This document shows, in pieces, positions 15,127 to 27,454 of a DNA stretch of 27,497 nucleotides. Position numbers and translations under genes: made by a program. How positions within the stretch are numbered: position 1 is the stretch's first letter; the number at the start of each line of letters is the position of its first letter. This DNA is from Laetiporus sulphureus 93-53 (taxonomy: Eukaryota > Basidiomycota > Agaricomycetes > Polyporales > Laetiporaceae). The notes beneath the pieces are model-generated. The model ran no database searches. It was not told the origin of the DNA and worked only from the letters and a program-made list of their open reading frames with translations. The DNA is taken from assembly GCF_001632365.1 (NCBI RefSeq), contig NW_024468594.1:5893-33389 (forward strand), read 5' to 3'.

Positions 15127-17947
15127 ATGGGCATCCTGGGACTGACTACATACCTGCGCGAGAACAAGGCGACGCTCGCGCACACGCTTGAATTTGCCGA
15201 TGGAGACGACGAATGCCTTACGACAGTTGTCGTGGACGGATGGTCGTGAGTAGTGACATATATAAACTCAACCTGCGTTCTGCTTAGTACGCTCGGGTCT
15301 TCGTGGCGATGCAGTTTCATCTACGAGTTGATCCGTTGCGCAGACCTTCCCTGGGTGTATGGTGGAGAATATGATGTTTTTTGTAAACTGATAGCTCAGG
15401 TTGTCTCTGCATGGATTAGGGTGGGGCTGCGAGTGGTGTTTGTATTCGATGGTGAGTTCTGTCGATTATGTTCGTATCTCCTTCCTGGAGCACGAACAGC
15501 ATGAGGCCTTAGCGAGAGCATTCGCTCACGAGACACATTTCGCAGGACCTTACCCTCGCATTAAATTCCCCACTATCATTGCTCGTTCCAACCAGACTAA
15601 CATCCACGGTGGCTTGCTCTTCTTCAGAACCTCTGCTGCCGCCCGATCGACTTCTCGTTTCCTGCACGAGACATCTATGCTCCCACCCCTTGCATATAAC
15701 GTGTGCATACGAACTTTGCTTGATCTTACTTCCAATACACAATACCATCATCTGCTGGATGTGCATTTTGCGGATGAAGAAGGCGATCCGTACGCAGTCG
15801 CTCTCGCAGGACGTCTCGGTGCGTACGTCGTGGGCCGGGACTCGGATTACGTGATCTTGAATACGGAAGGCTACAAAGGATACATTCCGATGGACGAGAT
15901 GGTCTGGCACGCCATCTCGTCGATTGCTGTGTCAGAGACAGATAGCGTGAACGAATCCATCTACAGCGGGGCTGACGAGGAAGTTGACGATGATGGGTTC
16001 CAAAAGGTACGCAGACCAAAAGCACGCAAGCGTACCGTCGCAGAACAACGAACGGGACGGGGCCTACTGCCTCCAGATGTTTCCAATGAACCCAGTGCTC
16101 GTCTCATGCTCATGGTCGCTGTCTACACTCCCGCCTCACTTGCGTCTCGCTTAGAACTCCCCGTATCGCTTTTATCTCTTCTGGGGGCGTTGGTCGGAAA
16201 CGACTTTACTGGGACGTCCGAATCTGCGGCCTTACTCTCTGCACAAATCAGCTCGCCGCGCAGGAGCCTACGGTCGCTATTCTTCGAGAGGCAGCTTACT
16301 TTAGTGCAGCGGATCACGCGGGTGGCAAAAACGCTCCATACAATCCTTGCCACAACGATGTCATCTCATCAGGCAGCGCCCAAAAGAAGGAACAGGAGAC
16401 AGATTGGTAGCGTCATGGAGTTGATCGATGCTGCTGTGACCGCGTTGCTTCTGCGGCCTCCAGATACTACGGCCGCCGGCGAAAAAGAGTCCATAGTGGA
16501 GCGCATTGCCGAAGCGACATTGCAGTATGCGTTGCCTCGTCATGACGGTCGAGATACTAGCGAGGACGGCAGTGTTGCAGAGGAAGACCGGGAGCAGGGC
16601 TCTTGGGCATCTGACATTTGTGCAATCCATGCCCACGAATCATGTCCTCTCTTCGCATTCCTTTCGCATCACCAGAATGAACGGGAGATTGTCTCACATG
16701 CATACGATGCAGCCAATGGCGATGAACCCCATCCGCGATATTTTGGAGACGAGCAAGGTCCGCATGCACGCGTACGAGCGTTGTACCTCTCTGCCTACCG
16801 TCGAGGCGACTTGGATCCACATATACTGGATGTTCTTAGCACGGGCACGGCTTGGTCGCGTTTGTTCCTGGAACATCCGGACAAGGAGACCGTGTCGAGG
16901 AGCATCGGGCGGCCCATCCGAGAATGGTACTACTCCTTGCTTGAGTCTGGCATCGGGCTGCCACGACACCCAGACGCGGATGCGAATGAAGAGGAAAACT
17001 CGGAAGACGAACTCATTGATGTCGTGGAGGAGAGTGATGACGATCTCCTTGCTCCTTTGCGAGGTGCGTTGGAGCAGCTGGGTGACCAAGAGGATGCGAA
17101 CGGTGGTGTGTTGATGTCCACATCAGCACAGTCCTCTTCTGACATGTCGGCTCCACCAGTCCAGAAAGTCGTCACCGAATACATTCGCCGAGGAACGCAC
17201 CTTGCTGCAGAGGATGTGATTGTGCCGCCTTTGGACGCGGTGTTGGCTAAGCTTTCGGTTCCTATCCCTGTCTCTGTCCAACAGAATACGCAAAATGGGT
17301 CAGCTCTTCCGGTGCAGCTTTGGGAGGAAAATGCGCGGATGACGTTCCTATTCTGTGCACTAAGTTCTAATGTTCCGAGCGCTAGGCGGGTGCGTGGGGC
17401 TCAGCTCGCAGCCGTGCTTGCGGTAAGATGGACGGTGATGCGTATGCACCTCCGCGCGGAGGAGAGCAAGGGTAACAAGGACAGAGAAATGGAGAAGTGG
17501 ACGAAGGACGAGGCGAGGGCATTTCTAGCGGCATTTTCGTGGACCTCGACAAAAGAAGATCTTGCGGAAGCTCATGACTCAGTAGTACCAGTTCAGGAGC
17601 GCAACATTCAGCTTTTGGCTCAAGTCAGCATGGCAGCAGAATGCATCGGGCAATTGGCTCAAGTCCTACTGCTCGCAGACCTTGTGCCGAGTCCAATGCC
17701 AGTATTCTCTGGACGTCGATTCCATGCCGCCTTGACAGATGGAACCGCGCAGAGTGCAAATACCCTCCTCGACAACTTATTAGCTGCATGCGTTGAGGGA
17801 CAAGAAAATGCTTTCGCTGAAAAGATCCTGAAGCCGAAGAAAGAGCGGAAAAAAGCTGCAGCTTCACCTACGCCATCGAAAGTACGGCCGGCAGGACAGG
17901 CACGGAAGCAAAGCGTGTTTGAAATCCTATCCGGGCTGGATGCATGA
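15127..17947 (+). CDS. Asteroid-like protein, XPG N-terminal/PIN-type fold (3 exons, 885 aa)
   Basis: Exons: 15127-15245, 15315-15451 and 15546-17947. The product starts MGILGLTTYLRE, as in XPG/FEN1 N-domains, followed by VVVDGWSFIYEL (Asp37), LPWVYGGEYD and VVFVFDG (Asp85). The acidic cluster FADEEGDPYAV (162-166) and LGAYVVGRDSDYVIL (182-186) place acidic residues where the PIN/FEN fold binds metal. This order is the hallmark of the Asteroid family; the biochemical role in fungi is not established to my knowledge. The rest is a long helical region with acidic linkers and a Lys-rich tail (KPKKERKKA) that could act as nuclear localisation or nucleic-acid contact. The acceptor at 15314 was chosen over 15287 because it restores GWSFIYEL. 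The gene is intact and divergent from the kinase. Confidence 0.87.
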
Positions 17948-18263
17948 TTGTCTATGTGTATGGATGATGTCTATTGTAACTACTAAGCCTGCTGTATGTA
18001 CTCTTTCGAATCGACGGGACGTTAACCTCGCAGAGGAACAAATCTCAATGACTCCGAGCGATTTCTCGTGTGCGTGAGAGTAGCAGCTTTTCTGAGTATC
18101 TATGCGGACTCCAAATAGTAATATGCGCAATCGAAGACGAGGTGGGGAGGAGACGTTATGTCGACCATTCCCCGGCGTGTGAGAGGCTGAGGCAGACCGC
18201 ACATCGAGACGCCACAGGCCGATTATGGGCGCTTAACTGCTCAACGCCTCCTTGCCGCGCGCA

Positions 18264-20120
18264 ATGTTCTCCTTCTGCCATTCGGCTCTCCGACAACGAT
18301 GTACATGGCTTGCACATCACTCTATCGCTCATTGTGCTGTGCGGCATCAACAGAAGTCAGCTTTCCTATCTCGACATAGCACAGCATGGCATCTTCAAAC
18401 TCGGTCCATGCCTCAGTTGCGGACGTTCGCAACGTACGTGTACTTGCTGCACGCCATGCTAGACCATACCGCTATCGACTATCGAACACTACCTGTTGGT
18501 TCCATATGGTTCTGTATGAGGCATCACCAGAAGCTTCCCTACCTTGCGAGTTGAGGTGGTTCTGCGACGTCAACTTCACGGTGACTTAATTCGAGCGAGT
18601 TCGAGTTCGCTATTGTTGGACAACGGCATCCTGAGTGGACATAACACATCCTCCAGCACAGGCCGGTTGCCTCGATTGTGACTCTGACCTTCCTCTCTCT
18701 GCTATTTTGACCGTGTGCTGCCATTTGAGGCCAGTGAACTTACAGAACTTTCCTCAGATCCCTCAGGTTCGAGCGGCCTCCGAAATCCGTTCTCATTGTC
18801 AATAAACATCGAACAAAAGTCATCGTAGATGCCATCGAGACGCTACTGTCGTGAGCACAGCATGACATGATCAATGCATGTGATAGACTGAAGCTTATTA
18901 CAAGCTATCTCCGAGAAAAGTACCCTGACGTACGCATCTTCCATGAGGACCGACCGGACATGCCCGGAGGCGTAGAAAAGTGGCATCCAGGTACGGTTAG
19001 TACGAATGAATCAATGATCTTTACTGGAGGTCCGGTTGTTTATAGGTACCGACGCCGAGAAAATTGACCTTGTCATAACGCTTGGAGGCGATGGCACAAT
19101 ACTCCATGCCTCATCGCTGTTCAAAGTAGGCGCGGTGCCACCTGTATTGAGCTTCTCCATGGGAACCCTCGGATTCCTTCTCCCGTTCCGTTAGTAGCTC
19201 ACATCCGTGCTCCCCGTACTACCTAGCTGATAATTTCAATTGCGTTCATCATTAGATATCGACGATTATGCCAAGGCTATCGACAGCGCCTTCGAAGGAC
19301 GCGCCACCGTGTTGCACCGGATGAGGCTGTCCTGTAAATTCCAGAATGCTGATGGCGAGCACGTGAATGCACACTGCGAAGGTTTGTACGTGAAACCCTC
19401 CGTCAGGCATGGAAGTGGTTGTGTCTCGATGATTGTAGGCCGACGCTGACTTCCACCGATAGACTGGCAGGTCATGAATGAAGTCGCGCTTCACCGCGGC
19501 TCGAGTCCGCATCTGATCACGATCGATATTTTTGTTGATGGACAGCATCTGACCGAGGCTGTTGTAAGTATCACAATTGCTCGTACATCGTAGATTTGAC
19601 TGGGAGGCGGGTAGTCGGATGGGCTGATTGTTTCGACACCAACTGGATCAACGGCATACTCGCTCTCTGCTGGTGGACCCATCGTCCACCCATCTCTCAG
19701 TGCCCTCGTCCTCACTCCGATATGCCCGCGCAGCTTGTCCTTCCGCCCTCTCGTATTCCCATCTTCATCGTCGCTCACGCTGAAGGTAAGCATGGTCATC
19801 TCATTCTATTACCGATTGATGACGATTTCGGTGTCCTACGGCGTACGCAGGTCAGTGAGCGCAGCCGTGCATCGGCAGGGCTCTCCATGGATGGCCAGGT
19901 CTCGCACGTCCTAGGTCCCGGCGAGGCGGTCACAGTTCATGCATCATTGCATCCGATTCCCTGCATCAACCGCTCGTCCATTGCCGAGCCACTCGACATG
20001 CTTGAAGGCGAGGGGGCCGGCCCTGGGAAAGAGGACGACTGGGTCAGGGATATCAACAACCTGTTGCAGTACAATGCTACGTTTAGGAGCAAGGCGCTGC
20101 TGAGACATAGCAGAGCATAG
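18264..20120 (+). CDS. POS5: POS5-like mitochondrial NADH/NAD+ kinase (8 exons, 386 aa)
   Basis: It phosphorylates NADH/NAD+ to NADP(H) with ATP, supplying mitochondrial reducing power (family knowledge). Exons: 18264-18433, 18758-18850, 18905-18990, 19046-19189, 19256-19381, 19463-19563, 19615-19785 and 19851-20120. Visible signatures are [14 protein letters not shown] (GGDGT at 130-134), [13 protein letters not shown] (about 212), [14 protein letters not shown] (about 248) and [16 protein letters not shown]. The tail [11 protein letters not shown] resembles yeast Pos5 rather than Utr1. Exon 1 encodes an Arg-rich, acid-poor leader ending RTFAT, as expected for mitochondrial import. The acceptor at 18904 (AAG) gives the same spacing to the conserved YP motif as Pos5, and a 54 nt intron. 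The exon 2 start is ambiguous among in-phase acceptors at 18745, 18757 and 18766. The first intron (~320 nt) is unusually long and may hide a further exon. Confidence 0.88.
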
Positions 20121-21753
20121 GTCCTATGTGTCTGTGGTGCCGGTGTATATGTTACAGGTATGCATTGCAATGGAAGACGGAACTACGCTGACGACGAACA
20201 CAATTGGGCAAAATGTGCGTCTCTTCCGAGACGTAAGATATATTGCTTGAGCTGTCGTTTCAGCCTTTTAAATGTGAGCGCCCTCGTCCAACACATCTGA
20301 TAGGAAGACTGAGGAAAGTACAGCTATTTTGTTCTTACCTGCTCTGAGAAGACACATCTATGAAGTTGTTCGTATGTCGATTGTGTACAGCTTCACCTCC
20401 TCCATATTGAATATGATCTGCCTTTGGTGGCGTTGCTGAGCTGTGCGCAGCACACACGTGGGAGACTCGGAAATGGAAGCGGACGCCCGGTAAGCTTGAG
20501 AAGCGGCTGTGTTTCTGAACAATGCAGATACGTCTGGAGGCCATTCAACGGAAGTGTCTTAAGCACTGGATTTGCTGTGCATCAGGCGCGCGTGGGCGCT
20601 TTGTCCCATGTGTCCACAGTTTGTCGCTTTCATGTTGGGCCATGCTGTCATCGAATCTCGTTACAAGCTTAGATGTCTCACAATCCAGCCAGAGCATTCA
20701 ATAGTAAACGCATAGCTACCAGATATGGTGTGCCTGCGTGCTCACTCTGCAGTTTGCGACACCCGTGCATCGCTTCTTATTGTGTTTTTGCTTACAAGAC
20801 AGGGCCCATTGATCGACACTCAAGTCTTTCCATGCAACCTCGGTGATAACGGACAGAAGTTCAGGCGAACGCGTCTGCGAGCAAAATTTATACTTGCCAA
20901 AGGTACGGTATCAAACGATGTTTCGCATACGGTGTTAAACCACGGTGATCCGCCGACTTACAGGGTCCGACTCGATACAAGGCCCTCGTGTGTATGCCGG
21001 CCCTTTGAAAAAGTCGCAGCTGGCACATGACTTCGAAATGGAGAGCTGCACTCTTGGTAATTATGCAGTGTTAACTCAAGACCGGAGACCGGAGAACTGT
21101 TTCACTTCGACTTGCGTAGAGGCCAGCCGCTTCTGGAGCTGTTGCCTCCATTTCGCCGAGAAGGGGAGTATCGCCTGCTGCAGAGCTGTCAACAAGACAT
21201 CAGCGCTCTGAATCGAGATTGCATAGCACGCGACTGTTGTTGGCCGGAGAAATGTAGAAAACGATTTGCAGCCCGGTGATATTGGCCTTGTGCGAATAGT
21301 GCTTCGGCGCTGTCATCCACGTACGGGGCCTGTGTAATTGACATAGGCTCGCCGAATCTTCAAGAACAGTCCATGAATCAGTATTTGACGAGACTCTGAT
21401 CGGCGTGGCCTGACGATTGGATAAACCCATGAGACTGATTCTCGAAGGTACACCGAACAGCATCAATTTCAAGCCAGATCTACGTAGCGACTGCATGTGT
21501 AAGGTAGGTCATACGTTCGTATCAAATACAAGTATATGGATTATAAGATAACACGGTAGATTGTGCAGGGAGTGAACGGAAATAGTCAGAAATGTGGAAT
21601 ATGGGTATCAATGTGCAACATTTTGAGATGCAGGAAGCGCTCGATGCTGGATCAAATACTACAATGAGGTATCAAGGCGATCACGTCTGGGACCGGGGGT
21701 ACGTCCTTTCAAGGCCAGTCAAGAATTTCTAACAAGCGTTTGTATCATAAGGA
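20121..21753. other. Gene-poor interval
   Basis: This 1.6 kb lies between the NADH kinase stop and the 3' end of the small minus-strand gene. Open frames exist on both strands (for example about 20725-21030 plus and 21200-21496 minus), but none shows recognisable domains, codon periodicity I trust, or splice sites that assemble into a gene. No tRNA-like B box, repeat or transposon end was recognised. Confidence 0.4.
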
Positions 21754-22325
21754 TCATGGTAGGTGCCTTTCTAGCCAACTGAGTGCCTTCTCTGTGCGAG
21801 AAGGTGTTGGAGAAGGACTGCGCGACTTCGCATCAGAGGGGGAAGGCAAATCCAAGTGCATTGATGACCGTTTGGAATCCGTGCTCGTGGCGTCCAAATA
21901 ATCTGGCAAGCCGTCATCCGATCCGCTTGCCTCGGGTTGGACGATAACATTGATTATCTCGTATTGGGCGAGAGTGGAGACAACGGCCTTCCATGCCATC
22001 GGCCCAATTTCGACCATGCGCCTTTCATGCGATGCAACGACGCTGACGGTGAATGTGATCCGCTTGCGATCGATCGTCGCAAGTTGGTCGGGAAAGACAC
22101 GCTTTGCAAATGCCACGGCTTGCTGTGAGTTTCCAATAGGCTGCTTGAGTACTTGCTGTGAATGAACGATCCAGTGCGACTGACCTCGAAAGTCTCCGCA
22201 GGAGTAACGTATACCATGCGCTCGCCCAAGCGGTATGTGACGACCTCCGTCGAGTCAGCATGGGAACGAGCAGACCTGCGACCTTGCGGAGATCTTCTGC
22301 GAGTATTAGTGTCCATGCGGCCCAT
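21754..22325 (-). CDS. Small conserved-looking basidiomycete protein (2 exons, 169 aa)
   Basis: Exons: 22325-22185 and 22122-21754, with a 62 nt intron (donor GTCAGT, acceptor CACAG) in phase 0. The N-terminus is short and basic, followed by VVTYRLGERMVYVTPAETFE. After the intron comes an alternating hydrophobic core with FAKRVFPDQL, ITFTVSVVASHERRMVEIGP, AWKAVVSTLAQYEIINVIV, then a Ser/Pro/Asp-rich tail. The strand-helix-strand pattern suggests a compact alpha/beta domain of ~95 residues. It resembles an unnamed Agaricomycete hypothetical-protein type I have seen; function is unknown. No signal peptide or membrane segment. ATG 22325 is the first of two nearby in-frame Mets (the other three codons later). 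An acceptor at 22153 would be an alternative. Confidence 0.6.
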
Positions 22326-24026
22326 GTGCTCTTGAAAGAAAGGGGAGAGGGTGTTGCAGTAAAGAACACCGCTCTCAAACTACGACGATTTATATCATCT
22401 ACAAGAAAAACTTCCGGCGTCCATTTCAAGACGTGCATAGCCAATCCCGATCACACGCTATCCGGATCCATGCGGTGCAAGCAGGGTTGCACGGAGCAAT
22501 GCAAGGTGAGACTTGTGACACAGCATCATGAGCGTCAATCAATGACACGGCCGCTATCACTGCCACAGACGCTCCAGTGTGGCGCCGATGCAGTACTGCT
22601 ACTTATGCTTTGTGTCCACTTGCACTGCCGCTGCCAGCGCGGCGAACTTTTCTCATATGCGACGAGTCATTTCCCCCTCACGTCGCGCAGCAGTCGTACT
22701 TGGGCATAGCTTGCACTGGTCCCTGTACCAGTCCGATGTCGTGGTATCATGTAGTCTTTTATATTTTTCACTCCTACGCGGCCAGAAGCCGTTTCTATGG
22801 CCCATAGCCTCACTGCCCCTCCTATACGTATGGGCTCACCTCCCAGAGACGATCTTCCTGAGGTTCTATAATGCTGTGATTCCCTTCCATGGTCTGCGCC
22901 TCAGGGGATCAGCTTTCTGAACTTATTGGCCATCAACCTATCACACAGTATCGCCTAACTGCGTAATCCGACTGTGATCGCTCGTCACCATGGTCAGTCA
23001 TTGTTTTTCTCCCGCTATTTTCAAACGGAAAAGGCGCATACTACATTATATGAGGGATTGATTCAACGAACCTGATCGGCAATCTATGAACACTTGCGAT
23101 TGTATGGTCGGCTCAGTTGTGCGGCGCCGAGACCACTTCATTTCTCACGCGCCCTTCTTGCAAATCTCTTCTAGAAAACCCCTGGAAGATCGTCGTAGAA
23201 ATTGATCAAGAGCGAGCCTTCCCCCGGGCTTCCGCTCTAATTCCCTTCTCCGTGTAAAAGCAATATCAAAATGTCTCCCTCAGTATCTTTGCCCCACTAC
23301 GTGACATGCGGCCATCTCAAAACAGTAACGCAACCGCTCGGGATATGCCACCTCGTCATCAGCAATTGGCAGCCATAACCGACCTTATCGGAAGCCAGAT
23401 AGTATACGGCATAGCGGTGCCTGTATCAACGGCGGCTATGTTTTGACTGTTTTGACACCTTAGACGGAACGGCATTGAACGCTCATATCTGTCGGCGGTA
23501 TTGTTGAGAATGGACCCAGATAGAACTAGGCCCACTATTCAGCGTAGCGTTCGCCCATGAGTCTATCGGAGAGCAAGGTTTACACTCACTGCAAGATCAA
23601 AACCTTGAAAAGGCCATCGAGAACGACAGACCGGCTAATACACCGTTCCTGCTACTGCAAATATGCATATATCCGCAAAGCATCGCAATAGATTCACAGA
23701 AGTGATCCATGAAGCATGCAGAATGGATATCCAGATGACTCACTGTCAGCTTGCGAAGCTAGTGCACTAGTAGTGAGCGCTCGCACTGGTCTCACTGCCT
23801 TGCACAGCATGCATCATAGTATCTGAGAGGATATAATCGAGCAACGCATTCATGCTTCCTGTGAAGGGCACGTCAGGTTTCATGACAATTTATGGCGATC
23901 GATGGGTGCACGTTGAAACTGTCCGAGTATGTGTGATGACAGACGTCCTCTCCAGCTGCTCTTCTACCGCATCAAACGTAGCTTATCGGGTAATAACCAG
24001 GTAAAGACCTACTACCTGAGCGCGAA
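22326..24026. other. Gene-poor interval
   Basis: About 1.7 kb without a supportable gene. The longest plus-strand frames (22158-22709, 22579-22920) overlap each other in different phases and look like random open frames with hydrophobic runs. No repeats, RNA genes or transposon features were identified by eye. Confidence 0.4.
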
Positions 24027-24223
24027 CTAGACAAAAAGCGCTGCTTCGACGGACGTCTGAGTGGCCTGAGTGCCATCGTTTGCGAGAAAAAAAATAAACA
24101 AAATGAACGACTTACATGGAGCAGGTCTGTCGCATTCCTACACAGGCAGCAGACACCTGTCATCTCTGGGGGCCGGCGAGGTTGAACTGCAGCCGCTTCC
24201 ATCGTCAACACGAGTGTGTTCAT
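24027..24223 (-). CDS. Possible small spliced ORF (48 aa)
   Basis: Exons 24223-24116 and 24065-24027 are separated by a 50 nt intron with consensus donor GTAAGT, a T-rich tract and a CACTCAG acceptor, the size usual in this window. The predicted peptide has an N-terminal MNTLVLTMEAAAVQPRRPPE, then GVCCLCRNATDLLH, ending VEAALFV. No family is recognised. A good intron alone is the main support, so it may be a fragment of a longer transcript or a chance combination. Confidence 0.22.
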
Positions 24224-24439
24224 GATAGACTGCAAACTTTCATTGGCGAGAACACATAATGAACGTGTATAACAAGAATGCATCCAATTGTCCCAGAGAT
24301 GGAGGTTCATTACATCAGTTGCGACCGTGTTCTATCCATAATGAGCGCCCGAGGTATAGAGTCCAGTAGATCTACTTAGAATGTGAGTGAGCCGCGATGC
24401 AATTACACTGGTATTTCCGACGACCCCCTCGATGCCAAG

Positions 24440-27400
24440 CTATACGCGGGAAAGAACACGTCGACGGCGTCGAGCCTCCGCTAGCGGGAGCAGAGCAAGT
24501 GCACCCCCTGATGGCGAGTCATTTGCGTCGCCATTGGCCACAACAGCTTAAACGCGACATGTAAGCGTATGACCCGGAACAGCAGTTTGGTGTACCCACG
24601 CGTAGATGACGTCTCGCCGACGGACTCTTGTGCCGTCTGTACGGGAGTTGAGCTGGTGCCTGCGACGTTTGAAAAAGAGGAGCCGTCGTTGGGCGAACCA
24701 AGATCCGGAGACTGCAGTTGTTTAGGAAGCATCGATCTCCGTCGCTGTGCAAATAGCTATCAAGCAACTGTGATGCCTTGAGGAATTGAAACAAACCTTG
24801 TTCGTACCCGCGACGTTGGTCCCTTCCAGACCGATCAAGTATTTGGTCTCGTCGACATGCGAGCGGCGCTCGGCGCACTGTACCACCCATGCGACGCCGA
24901 CGACAAAGGGTCTTGGCTCTTTGAGAAGCCTGTATGTGTGATTGTCAAGCACATGCATGGGAGCAAAGGCACTGTGCGCGTACCGGTATCGAGTGAGCGT
25001 GCTCATCAGCCCGTTCTTGTAGACAATATGCGTGCAAGTCTGCCCGACGCGAGATAATATCTATGCAAAGGCAGCTTGCAATCAGAACGAAGCTCTGCAG
25101 CTGCAGCCCAGACTCGCCTTTGCACCCATACCACTAAGCATGTCAGTGAAGAAAGGACTGGCGTCGTCCCCGTCGTCCGTACGGACGTCGATGAAAATCG
25201 TGCAATCTGAAAGGATATCGATGCAACCGTTTGAGGTGGAGGGGGGTAAACTGAGACTCCGAGTGGAGACAATGGCACCCGAGCTGCTTGCGCGCCTCAT
25301 GAGTCCGGGTGCGCTGTGCATCTTCCCATTCAGGGAAGACACTCGGCTATCGGCAGCTTCAGATGAGTTAGACTTTCCCTTTCCGTGGAATGTCGAAGGG
25401 ACTATGTGGTATTGTGATGACGTGGTGGGCGTATGTGGTTGCAAAGGTTCAGAGTCTATTGACATGCTCCTGCGCGGGGAAATCCCCGGCAAATTTTCCC
25501 ATCTGCGTGATTGCAACTCCAGCGTAGCAGACTCCCGACGTTCGCCAGCGAAAATCCCCGACGAAGAAGGCGCACGCTCCGGATCCTGCGTGCTTCCGGA
25601 AGCATGTCCTGACCATTCTCCGACGTTTGATGAAGCTTCCAACCGACCGCTATCGAGTCGGACATGGTGGGAAAGAGCAGACTTCACAGGGCTGCCCTCC
25701 ACACTGGGCAAGCTGGTTGGTTTGCTCGCTTTCTGAGTTACCCGACTACTCCCCATGAGCCTCCTCGCGCCGAAGGCGCCCATGAATGCTCTGCCATAGG
25801 AGCGCGAACGATCGTGACCGGGCCTGGCCACAGGATGGCCTTTCGCTCCAACGCTTGCCTTCGCTGGGCCAACAACCATTCCAGGGCGCGAGGGTACACC
25901 ATTCGACCCAGGTGCAGGAGGAGGCAGCATTAGTGTTGTCTGTCGCGTGCTAGACGGTGGAGGCAGGTGGTTCATGCTCGTTAACTTGCGGACCGGTGTT
26001 GCAGGTATGGAGATGGCCCGGGACGTGGAAGTTGATGGACCATTGCGCTTGATTGACGTCCCAAATGGGATGTCATCAGTAGTCTTGTGGCTAAAGATCG
26101 CTTCATGTTTCCGGTTGTCGTTGGCATCATGATTGAAGCCCATGCTAGTGCTTGACCGCTGAGGCATGGGCATGCTCAGCTTCTGCAATGCAGAGGATAG
26201 CGACGATAGCGACGACTTCGGTGGATGTGTAGCATGAGCTGAGATAGTCGCGGTTTCCACTGTCGCCGCACGACTCCCACGAACTGGATCCGAGGGCGGC
26301 CTCACGAATGAGAGTAGTGAAGCCTGCCGTTTGGACAACGCAGGCTTAAATACAGAGTTTGGACCAGAGTCTACACGCGCACTGAATTAGACTCGGTCGT
26401 CCTCTTAGAATATCCACGCACCACTTTCAGCTCGCTTTGCAGTGAACTGGCCTTTAGCGCTTGCAGAAACCTGATCCCCACCACCCGGTGTACCCTCTCG
26501 TTGTCGGTTCGAGGTGCTCCGAGTAATACGCGAGTTGGCGGCTGCAGTGAACTTCGAAGAACTCGGGTTTGTTTTACGTGATTCTGACGGTTCATTCCGG
26601 TCTTGTTTGTTCGATGACACTGGACGAGGTAGGCGGCTGGACGGGGCAGCGGATATCTGAGACTTGACAGGCACAGTGGATATAAGCTCGTGGTTCGCGT
26701 ACGGAACGTCATGGCTATTTGTTGTGGTTGGGAATATGAGACACTCAAAACGCGTGGACGAGGTGGCCACATGTCTATCAACAGCAGGAGTGACGGGAAG
26801 TGGCGTTAACGGAGACATAGGTGGCATCAAAATGGGCGGTTTTAGACCTTGCGGTGTTCTAGGCTTGTATGCACCAGTGCTACTCGAAGCAGGAACAGAA
26901 AAAGAGGATTCCGCTGTATTCAATGGTCTAGCATGAGACAAGTGAGGCACAGAAAAAGACTGCTGACGATCCATCTGTTCGCGTTGAGGAAGTCCATGAA
27001 GGTTAAAGTAAGGAGACTGCTGTATTGGAGGCACGGATCGCGAGCGTCGGACTGCAGTGGGAGGTGGCCTCGAATGGATGAGACCAGAATCTCTTTGCGA
27101 GTTCGAAAGTGGTTTCAACCAGGCGTCACTCTTCGGGGTCTCGTTTCGAACACGCTTCCTCATGGGTTCATCTGGAAATGGGGCCCTTCTAAGAGGAGAT
27201 GAGGGCCTCTTCGAGCTGTTCTCCGGATGGAGATCATTGTTAGGCCGGGTCGAGCGGTGAGGTGAACTGGAGAGCTTCCGCTGCGCAGATTTAGCATCCT
27301 TTAGAGGAGAGCGGGACAGCTGGTGAAAGTCAAAATCCGGGAGAGCGAGCTGGGATCTGGTACGCTTGAAGTTGGGCATCAGCCACGCCGGTTGAGGATT

Positions 27401-27454
27401 AAGACAAACCCGTCGTCCACAATGCGACGCGACGGCGCTTCCCCAGGTGGACAT
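24440..27454 (-). CDS. BRCT-domain protein, Ser/Pro-rich, nuclear type (6 exons, 915 aa)
   Basis: Exons: 27454-26422, 26370-25118, 25060-24984, 24929-24797, 24744-24600 and 24546-24440; phases agree. The first ~715 residues are low-complexity, rich in Ser, Pro, Arg and Thr with many SP/TP sites (SRSPLKD, PMSPLTPLPVTP), suggesting phosphoregulation. One BRCT domain follows (about 720-820): CTIFIDVRTDDGDDASPFF, then ILSRVGQTCTHIVYKNGLM, STLTRYRLLKEPRPFVVG and VAWVVQCAERR (Trp802). The closing segment is acidic/Ser-rich and ends PLAEARRRRR. BRCT domains of this microcephalin-like type bind phosphopeptides in DNA-damage or chromosome-cycle proteins (family knowledge); the exact role is unknown. 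The intron 25061-25117 has a GC donor (AAAG/GCGAGT). The last intron (24547-24599) has a CTTAC branch site; without it translation stops at a different C-terminus. An internal Met at 27379 is a plausible alternative start. Confidence 0.82.

Noticed and set aside
15288..15314. Earlier splice acceptor (15287) for Asteroid exon 2
   Set aside because: It would insert nine residues and interrupt the conserved GWSFIYEL motif, whereas the acceptor at 15314 restores it.
16506..17114. 202-codon plus-strand ORF within the Asteroid gene
   Set aside because: It is an alternative frame shadow of the continuous 885-residue Asteroid reading frame.
19596..19850. Plus-strand ORF running into the last NADH kinase exon
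   Set aside because: Its first part is the wrong frame of kinase exon 7 plus the following intron; the true frame reads the [14 protein letters not shown] and [12 protein letters not shown] motifs and is spliced at 19785/19851.
25032..25736. 234-codon plus-strand ORF
   Set aside because: It lies antisense to the BRCT protein gene, whose domain, introns and phases are convincing; the plus-strand product shows no recognisable feature.
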